A program made the position numbers and the translations under genes. This document shows, piece after piece, positions 1 to 3,483 of a DNA stretch of 5,024 nt. Within the stretch, counting starts at the first letter, position 1. Every line of letters begins with the position of its first letter. The stretch is from Candidatus Izemoplasmatales bacterium (GTDB taxonomy: Bacteria > Bacillota_I > Bacilli_A > Izemoplasmatales > Hujiaoplasmataceae): the NCBI GenBank assembly GCA_028691335.1, contig JAQUZK010000119.1, positions 1 to 5,024 on the forward strand. The letters run 5' to 3'. The notes beneath the pieces were generated by a model. That model saw only the letters and a list, made by a program, of their open reading frames with translations, ran no database searches and was not told the origin of the DNA.

Positions 1-50
1 CCCCCCTCTAAGTTTTAAAAAAGAGGATATAATTACTAATCTTAAATGTA

Positions 51-82
51 TTATATCAAATGTTTAGTTTCTTTTATATAGA
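51..82 (+). repeat. Imperfect direct repeat (copy 1; copy 2 at 314-342)
   Basis: The two copies share TTATATC, AATGT, TA and an 11-base TTTTATATAGA in the same order, with a three-base length difference. Copy 1 lies downstream of the IS3 remnant; copy 2 lies in the IS110 left end at the proposed bridge-RNA promoter. The bases are nearly all A/T, so chance cannot be excluded. Confidence 0.3.
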
Positions 83-93
83 CTCATTGATAT

Positions 94-274
94 TTATTTA
101 ATTCCATTTATCATTCTATATTCTACTGGACTTAAATAATTTAGCTTCCATGATGGTCTTTTGTTATTAAAGTGATTAACATAGATTTCAATCGCTTTCC
201 ATGGGTCTTGAAAATCATCAATTCTTAAGTTCTTTTTAATGTCTGCCTTTATCCAGCCATTAAGTGATTGTATC
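94..274 (-). pseudogene. IS3-family transposase (OrfB) C-terminal remnant
   Basis: The minus strand reads SLNGWIKAD, then a W-(A)-IEIYVNHFNNKRP stretch and LNYLSPVEYR before a TAA stop. This is the typical end of the IS3-family rve integrase domain (YN.RP..L.Y.SP..Y/FR). Only about 60 residues remain of a protein that is normally about 280, so it cannot be active. The open frame runs on to an ATG at 307-309, but the residues encoded by 277-309 do not resemble IS3 and appear to come from the left end of the neighbouring IS110 element. If the IS110 element is removed (joining 272-TC to 1878), the frame continues upstream as IESIGLIQS-LNGWIK. GLIQS resembles the IS3 motif that normally precedes S.R.G...DNA..E, so about 15 residues including the catalytic Glu seem deleted between QS and LNGW. 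The family call is firm; the internal deletion is inference. Confidence 0.8.
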
Positions 275-277
275 ATG

Positions 278-283
278 TAAGAT
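278..283 (+). promoter_or_regulatory. -10 half of the IS110 circle-junction promoter
   Basis: TAAGAT matches the -10 consensus at four of six positions and is preceded directly by TG. In the integrated state it has no good -35. In the circularised element it would sit exactly 17 bases downstream of the TTGACA at 1858-1863. Junction promoters of this kind are known in the IS110 family; its use here is inferred. Confidence 0.5.
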
Positions 284-298
284 GTGAGTATACATTTT

Positions 299-320
299 GA
301 TATCAACATTATGTTATATC
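299..320. repeat. Imperfect palindrome in the IS110 left end
   Basis: GATAT (299-303) pairs with ATATC (316-320), and AACA (305-308) pairs with TGTT (312-315), leaving C304 unpaired and TTA in the centre: nine pairs with one bulge. It lies just upstream of, and partly overlaps, the proposed bridge-RNA promoter. It could be a protein-binding site or a structural part of the transposon end, or chance in AT-rich DNA. Confidence 0.35.
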
Positions 321-331
321 TAATGTATACT
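303..331 (+). promoter_or_regulatory. Candidate promoter for the bridge RNA
   Basis: TATACT at 326-331 matches the -10 consensus at five of six positions and is preceded by TG. TCAACA at 303-308, 17 bases upstream, is a weak four-of-six -35. Transcription would start near 338-340, right where the first hairpin of the structured leader begins. The -35 is poor, so this is tentative. Confidence 0.35.
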
Positions 332-382
332 TTTTATATAGAACAAAGGTTCTAAACAGAAATTAGTTTAAGTAGTGTCAGT

Positions 383-391
383 TTGTATCAA
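383..391 (+). other. Candidate left target guide of the bridge RNA
   Basis: TTGTATCAA on the 5' side of the first internal loop is identical to the reconstructed empty target: bases 268-272, the TC core, then 1878-1879. Eight of the nine bases (TTGTATCA) are also contiguous in the present left border at 268-275. A guide in sense orientation to the left target is what IS110 bridge RNAs use. Confidence 0.6.
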
Positions 392-404
392 GGGTCGTTG
401 AATC

Positions 405-415
405 CATAGGTTTGA
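405..415 (+). other. Candidate right target guide of the bridge RNA
   Basis: CATAGGTTTGA on the 3' side of the first internal loop is the exact reverse complement of 1876-1886 (core TC plus the first nine bases of the right flank). Antisense orientation to the right target is the expected geometry for an IS110 right target guide. C405 also closes the inner GGGT/ATCC hairpin. Confidence 0.6.
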
Positions 416-452
416 GAGACATACTTATACTTTTTTCTTATATTCCAATTAA

Positions 453-457
453 GAAAG
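453..457 (+). other. Candidate left donor guide
   Basis: GAAAG on the 5' side of the second internal loop is identical to the last five bases of the element (1871-1875), ending flush with the proposed core. The next two bases (CT) do not match the TC core. A 5-nt match alone is weak; its value lies in its position. Confidence 0.4.
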
Positions 458-495
458 CTGGGAGATTCTATGATCGATGAAACCCATTTAACACG

Positions 496-500
496 CATGA
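496..500 (+). other. Candidate right donor guide
   Basis: CATGA on the 3' side of the second internal loop is the reverse complement of 273-277 (TCATG), the core plus the first three bases inside the left end. Orientation and position fit a right donor guide. Short match, so supportive only. Confidence 0.4.
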
Positions 501-547
501 CTGGAAAAAGAAAAAACGTATAAGCTTAAACTGAGAGAGGAGAAAGA

Positions 548-1771
548 ATGAATGAAAAGAAAAACTATGTATTGGCTATTGACGTAGCGAAAAGAAAAAG
601 CATGTTTTTTATTCTATCGATTCATGGAGAAGTCATTCTCGATGCGATAGAATACGAACATACTTTCAGTCATTTTAAAATGATTGATCAAATCATCAGA
701 AAGAAGGAAATAAAAAACGATTTAGTTGTGTTTTTGGAATCAACTAGCACCTATCATTATCCAGTCATGAGATATTTTCTCGAACAGGATTATGATGTCA
801 TCGTTGTCAATCCAAATTTAGTCAAAAAAAGTTCCACAACGTTTCGAAGAACGAAGACGGATCGATTGGATGCGATAAAAATCGCAGAAACTTATTTCAA
901 AGAAGAGATCAAAAGTAATGCGATAAAAACTGGTAGACTATATGACGATTTACAAGCGGCACACAGACAACTAATCAGTCTAGAAAAAGCTTTAACCGCT
1001 ATTAAGAATCGATATACAAGATTACTAGATATCTGCGTTCCAGAACATGAATTGTTTTATTCCGATAAGAGCGACAAATACAGTTTAAAGTACATTCCCT
1101 TGTTTGAACATTTTCCCCACAGCGAATTCATTCAGAAGAAAAGAGTGGATCATATCGCGAGTATACTAAATTTGACCTTTAATCGGAGTTTTAAAACTCG
1201 TTTAACAAAGGAAGCTAGGCAACTGAAGAACATTTCTAAAGATGCTTATCCAGGCGTTTCTATCACTAGTAACGAAGTCGACAATTTAAGACAAACACTA
1301 ATCATTCTTAAGGAATTTATGGGACACTATGAATTGGCTAAAGCAAGATTAATTCACTTAGGGAAACAAACCAAAGAATACACATATATATCTTCTATCC
1401 CTGGTATCGGCGATCAAACCGCGTCTCAACTTATCGCTGAAATAGGAGACTTTTCCAGATTTAGAAGCTATAAACAAATCAATGCTTATTGCGGTATTGA
1501 ACCTTCTGTTTATCAATCTGGAAAAACGTTTTACAATGGTAAAATTACAAAATCAGGAAATCCATTCGCTAGAAAAGTTTTGTATTCTGTGATTATGAAC
1601 ATTATTCAATCTTCAAGAAGTAACTATCCCGAACATCCGATTAATATTTACTACACTTTTAAAAAAGAAAAAGAGAACAAATCTACTAAGGAAAGTGTGA
1701 TTGCGTCGTCCACCAAACTTATTAGAATTTTATTCTCTCTGTGTAAGTACAAACGTACTTTTACAAAATAA
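548..1771 (+). CDS. IS110-family transposase (DEDD recombinase)
   Basis: This 407-residue enzyme would excise the element as a circle and insert it, guided by the bridge RNA. The N-terminal DEDD_Tnp_IS110 domain shows D12 in AIDVAK, E64 in FLESTSTYH, and D105 and D108 in RRTKTDRLDAIKIA, the RuvC-like catalytic set. A charged helical middle (about 130-275), likely coiled coil, follows. The C-terminal Transposase_20 domain (about 278-356) starts with the helix-hairpin-helix-like SIPGIGDQTA and contains CGIEPSVYQSGK and GKITKSGNPFARKVLY. S324 in YQSG is the probable nucleophilic serine of the family. IS621 is about 325 residues; the extra length lies mostly in the middle and tail. The start is set by a strong GAGAGGAG ribosome site at 535-542, five bases before ATG. 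The frame is intact with all four acidic residues present, so it may be active. It lies directly downstream of the candidate bridge RNA. Confidence 0.95.
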   Translation: MNEKKNYVLAIDVAKRKSMFFILSIHGEVILDAIEYEHTFSHFKMIDQIIRKKEIKNDLVVFLESTSTYHYPVMRYFLEQDYDVIVVNPNLVKKSSTTFRRTKTDRLDAIKIAETYFKEEIKSNAIKTGRLYDDLQAAHRQLISLEKALTAIKNRYTRLLDICVPEHELFYSDKSDKYSLKYIPLFEHFPHSEFIQKKRVDHIASILNLTFNRSFKTRLTKEARQLKNISKDAYPGVSITSNEVDNLRQTLIILKEFMGHYELAKARLIHLGKQTKEYTYISSIPGIGDQTASQLIAEIGDFSRFRSYKQINAYCGIEPSVYQSGKTFYNGKITKSGNPFARKVLYSVIMNIIQSSRSNYPEHPINIYYTFKKEKENKSTKESVIASSTKLIRILFSLCKYKRTFTK

Positions 1772-1786
1772 TATTACCATACTTTT

Positions 1787-1830
1787 GATAAAATAGTCAC
1801 TTTTTGTGATTTTTTATCTATGGTTTTTTA
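1787..1830 (+). terminator. Hairpin terminator after the transposase gene
   Basis: GATAAAA (1787-1793) pairs with TTTTATC (1812-1818), and AGTCAC (1795-1800) pairs with GTGATT (1806-1811, one G-U), around a TTTTT loop with T1794 bulged: 13 pairs. A T-rich tract with TTTTTT (1824-1829) follows after TATGG. The stem is AT-rich and the T run is offset, so efficiency is uncertain. It lies 15 bases after the transposase stop, within the element's right end. Confidence 0.5.
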
Positions 1831-1857
1831 TTTTGTATTTAAATATATTATTAGGTA

Positions 1858-1863
1858 TTGACA
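1858..1863 (+). promoter_or_regulatory. -35 half of the IS110 circle-junction promoter (TTGACA)
   Basis: This perfect -35 hexamer points out of the right end of the element, 12 bases before the proposed border. In the integrated state the bases at -10 distance (1881-1886, CCTATG) are not promoter-like. In the circle, the 12 right-end bases plus TCATG of the left end give a 17-base spacer to TAAGAT. Confidence 0.55.
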
Positions 1864-1875
1864 TTTCTTTGAAAG

Positions 1876-1895
1876 TCAAACCTATGCTTTCAATA
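1876..1895 (-). pseudogene. Distal piece of the IS3 remnant, separated by the IS110 insertion
   Basis: Read on the minus strand and joined to position 273, these bases encode IESIGL, in frame with IQSLNGWIK of the remnant to the left of the IS110 element. The piece abuts the CCA end of the tRNA-Leu gene, so the IS3 copy was already truncated next to the tRNA before the IS110 element arrived. The stretch is too short to identify alone. The call rests on the joined frame and on resemblance to the GLIQS motif of IS3 OrfB proteins. Confidence 0.4.
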
Positions 1896-1982
1896 TGGTA
1901 CCGGTAGTCGGACTCGAACCGACACGCTTTTAAGGGCAATGGATTTTGAGTCCATCGTGTCTACCAATTTCACCATACCGGC
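1896..1982 (-). tRNA. tRNA-Leu (anticodon CAA)
   Basis: On the minus strand the 87-base gene starts GCCGGTA and ends TACCGGT-A-CCA, a seven-pair acceptor stem with one G-U and an encoded CCA. It has a D-arm with TTGGTAGA, an anticodon stem ATGGA/TCCAT with loop CTCAAAA (anticodon CAA at 1946-1948, reading UUG), and a long 15-base variable arm typical of class II tRNAs. The T-arm is GTCGG-TTCGAGT-CCGAC. All conserved positions seen are intact. It appears to be a single tRNA gene with its own -10 element. The IS3/IS110 insertions lie about 20 bases beyond its 3' end and leave it whole. Confidence 0.97.
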
Positions 1983-1994
1983 ATAGCATTATTT

Positions 1995-2000
1995 ATTATA
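1995..2000 (-). promoter_or_regulatory. -10 element for tRNA-Leu
   Basis: TATAAT is read on the minus strand, preceded by TG and 12 bases upstream of the mature tRNA 5' end, so the leader would be about 5-6 bases. No convincing -35 is seen in the A/T tract upstream; the tRNA could also be reached by read-through from the amidohydrolase gene. Confidence 0.5.
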
Positions 2001-2035
2001 CACTATTTTTTGAAAAAATAAAGAAAAATTTTCTA

Positions 2036-3412
2036 TTATTTTTTATCAAAAACAATCTTACCATCTATAATAACTCGTTTCACAAACAAGTCTTTGATTT
2101 CACTAGAACCGACCTCGAATATATTCTTATTAATCTCTATATAATCATTACTTTCTTCAGAATATACAAAATCCAAATTTTTATTTGTATATGCATTAAT
2201 TGCTTCAGATAACGAGAAACATTCATCAACATTAAATGCAGGATAATTTGGAAAATCAATACTTTTTCTTGTGATAGCGCAGTATAAATTATGAAAAGGA
2301 TTAACATTTTCTACAGGACTATCTGTTGAAAAACCAGTATGAATATTGTCATACATTGTTTTAAAGAGATATGATTCTTTACTTCTCTCCCCTACTCGAC
2401 TCTCAATAATTTTAATGTCAGAATTAATAAATATTGGTTGTACTATAGCTTTAATGTTATGTTTAGACATTAAAGCAATCTGATTTCTATTTAAAATTTG
2501 AGCATGTATAATTGCATTTTTCGCAGCTTTTCTTGGATATTTAACCTGTGCTTTAATTATTGCATTTATAACTAAATCAGCTGCTCTATCACCGATTGCA
2601 TGAACGACGGAATCCATATCATTTGAGCTAGCTAGCTCAATCAATTCTAATAGTTCGTTATCATTAAAAGTTAAAATACCGCTGTTATTTAACTCATCCG
2701 AGTAAGGTTCGTTCAAACTAGCTGTTCTCCCGCCTAAACTACCGTCAGCTAATATTTTTAAAGGTCCAAGTTTATAATGCTTATATCGTTTATTAACATA
2801 TCCTTTATTTATAAAATCTATCAATTTATCTTTTGGTAAATTAACTTGTTCAGTTATTTCTACATCCAGCAATCCCTCTTCATCTACTTCATTAATAGCT
2901 TCTATTATTTTCTCATAATCTAAATCAAACCCAGAAAAATCATCGCTAGCAACTTTAGTAATCCCGTTTTCTATTAAAACTTTATTTGCATTTATTAAAT
3001 ACCTTTTTATATCATTTTTAGTTGGCTTAGGCAAAGCGCTTTGAATTAGTTTCAAAGCATTCTCTGATAAAATTCCTTTTTCATAATCAATACTACCACC
3101 AGCAACTTGAAAGTATTCATCATTTAGCTTCATCATATTCATCATTGCTTGATTCACTACAGCCACATGACCACAAACTCTAAAAATCACAACCGGTTTC
3201 AAAAAACGAGATAAATCCTTTTTCTCCGGTGACCTTTTTTCACGAAGATTCTCTTGATTATAACCTCTACAAACGATAATATCTCTACTATCTTCACTAA
3301 TTAAGTTAACTATTTCCTCAATTGATGTCACATTATTTAAGTTGATAATATCTTGATAGTAACCTATCCCTAAAACATGTAAATGCGAATCTATAAAAGC
3401 TTTCAATTTCAT
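2036..3412 (-). CDS. Amidohydrolase family 3 protein (YtcJ-like), short N-terminus
   Basis: This 458-residue, probably metal-dependent hydrolase of the amidohydrolase superfamily is likely cytoplasmic (no signal peptide). Motifs in order: D8-S-H10-L-H12 (first metal ligands), RVCGHVAVVN (78-87, as D/CGH...N in this family), KLGPLKILADGSLGGRTA (214-231, with K219 and D223), HAIGDRA (271-277), IIHAQ (301-305) and FSTDSPVENVNPF (361-373, D364 the likely catalytic Asp). The tail ends VIIDGKIVF, the usual last strand of the beta-sandwich. YtcJ/NfdA-type proteins are usually about 530 residues and begin with 50-70 residues of beta-sandwich (NGKI.T...A......G.I); here the protein starts directly at the HxH strand. 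The start is supported by GAGAGG at 3420-3425 with a seven-base spacer and by -10 sequences just upstream, so the short form looks genuine. Substrate unknown; relatives hydrolyse amide or formamide bonds. Transcribed apart from the upstream ABC exporter, which ends in a terminator. Confidence 0.88.
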   Translation of the reverse strand: MKLKAFIDSHLHVLGIGYYQDIINLNNVTSIEEIVNLISEDSRDIIVCRGYNQENLREKRSPEKKDLSRFLKPVVIFRVCGHVAVVNQAMMNMMKLNDEYFQVAGGSIDYEKGILSENALKLIQSALPKPTKNDIKRYLINANKVLIENGITKVASDDFSGFDLDYEKIIEAINEVDEEGLLDVEITEQVNLPKDKLIDFINKGYVNKRYKHYKLGPLKILADGSLGGRTASLNEPYSDELNNSGILTFNDNELLELIELASSNDMDSVVHAIGDRAADLVINAIIKAQVKYPRKAAKNAIIHAQILNRNQIALMSKHNIKAIVQPIFINSDIKIIESRVGERSKESYLFKTMYDNIHTGFSTDSPVENVNPFHNLYCAITRKSIDFPNYPAFNVDECFSLSEAINAYTNKNLDFVYSEESNDYIEINKNIFEVGSSEIKDLFVKRVIIDGKIVFDKK

Positions 3413-3419
3413 AGTATGA

Positions 3420-3440
3420 CCTCTCTTTATTATAATTATA
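3420..3440 (-). promoter_or_regulatory. RBS and -10 elements of the amidohydrolase gene
   Basis: On the minus strand, two TATAAT hexamers occur in tandem (3435-3440 and 3429-3434), followed by AAGAGAGG (3420-3427), a good ribosome site seven bases before the ATG. The -35 region would fall in the terminator of the exporter gene and shows no clear TTGACA. These signs fix the start codon and argue against a lost N-terminal extension. Confidence 0.55.
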
Positions 3441-3450
3441 CCAAATTTTT

Positions 3451-3483
3451 AAAAAAAAACCTGCTAAAAAGATTAGCAGGTTT
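3451..3483 (-). terminator. Intrinsic terminator of the ABC exporter gene
   Basis: On the minus strand, AAACCTGCTAA pairs with TTAGCAGGTTT (11 pairs, five-base loop) and continues into an unbroken run of T (complement of A at 3451-3459). The exporter's TAA stop (3482-3484) forms part of the stem's 5' arm, so translation ends inside the hairpin. This separates the exporter transcript from the amidohydrolase. Confidence 0.93.

Larger units (their letters stand above)
339..530 (+). ncRNA. Candidate IS110 bridge RNA (left-end structured RNA)
   Basis: Three structures are visible in order. (1) A 5' hairpin, AGAAC/GTTCT with loop AAAG (340-353). (2) A target-loop candidate: outer stem 372-379/418-424 (seven pairs, G375 bulged), an internal loop of about 12 bases on each side, and inner hairpin GGGT/ATCC (392-395/402-405). 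(3) A donor-loop candidate: a long outer stem 424-430/518-524, 431-439/508-516 and 443-447/502-506 (21 pairs, one bulged C517, one small internal loop), then inner stem TGGG/CCCA (459-462/483-486). This order matches the 5' stem-loop, target-binding loop and donor-binding loop known for IS621-type bridge RNAs, which bind the transposase and pair with target and donor DNA. The first loop matches both flanks (9 and 11 nt) and the second matches both element ends (5 nt each). The RNA ends just before the transposase RBS. Exact ends are unknown and folding was done by eye. Confidence 0.65.
273..1875 (+). mobile_element. IS110-family insertion sequence, apparently complete
   Basis: The element holds a full-length DEDD transposase (548-1771), a 275-base left end and a 104-base right end, with no long terminal inverted repeats, as expected for IS110. 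The ends were placed by three agreeing signs. First, TCA occurs at both borders (273-275 and 1876-1878), giving a core of TC or CA. Second, sequences in the leader RNA match the left and right flanks and converge on this core. Third, joining base 1875 to 273 creates TTGACA-17 nt-TAAGAT, a circle-junction promoter. The long structured left leader and short right end fit the IS110 group proper, with its RNA upstream of the gene, rather than IS1111. The element sits inside an IS3 remnant about 20 bases downstream of a tRNA-Leu gene. Presence of the IS is near certain; the exact ends are inference. Confidence 0.75.

Noticed and set aside
4..26. CCTCT/AGAGG hairpin near the left edge as a terminator
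   Set aside because: Only five pairs with a 12-base loop and no T run; too weak to call with the window edge so close.
1745..1760. AAGTAC/GTACTT hairpin at the end of the transposase gene
   Set aside because: It is a six-pair stem inside the coding sequence with no T tract; the longer hairpin at 1787-1818 is the better terminator candidate.
548..1875. IS1111-type arrangement with the guide RNA in the right end
   Set aside because: The right end is only 104 bases and holds one simple hairpin and the TTGACA; the guide-like loops are in the left end, as in the IS110 group.
2004..2020. A/T palindrome (TATTTTTT-G-AAAAAATA) as a terminator of the amidohydrolase
   Set aside because: The stem has only A-T pairs, almost no loop and no T run after it on the minus strand, and it sits in the spacer upstream of the tRNA -10 element.
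1946..2212. 88-residue plus-strand ORF
   Set aside because: It runs through the tRNA-Leu gene and antisense to the 3' end of the amidohydrolase, with no RBS and a low-complexity protein; a shadow frame.
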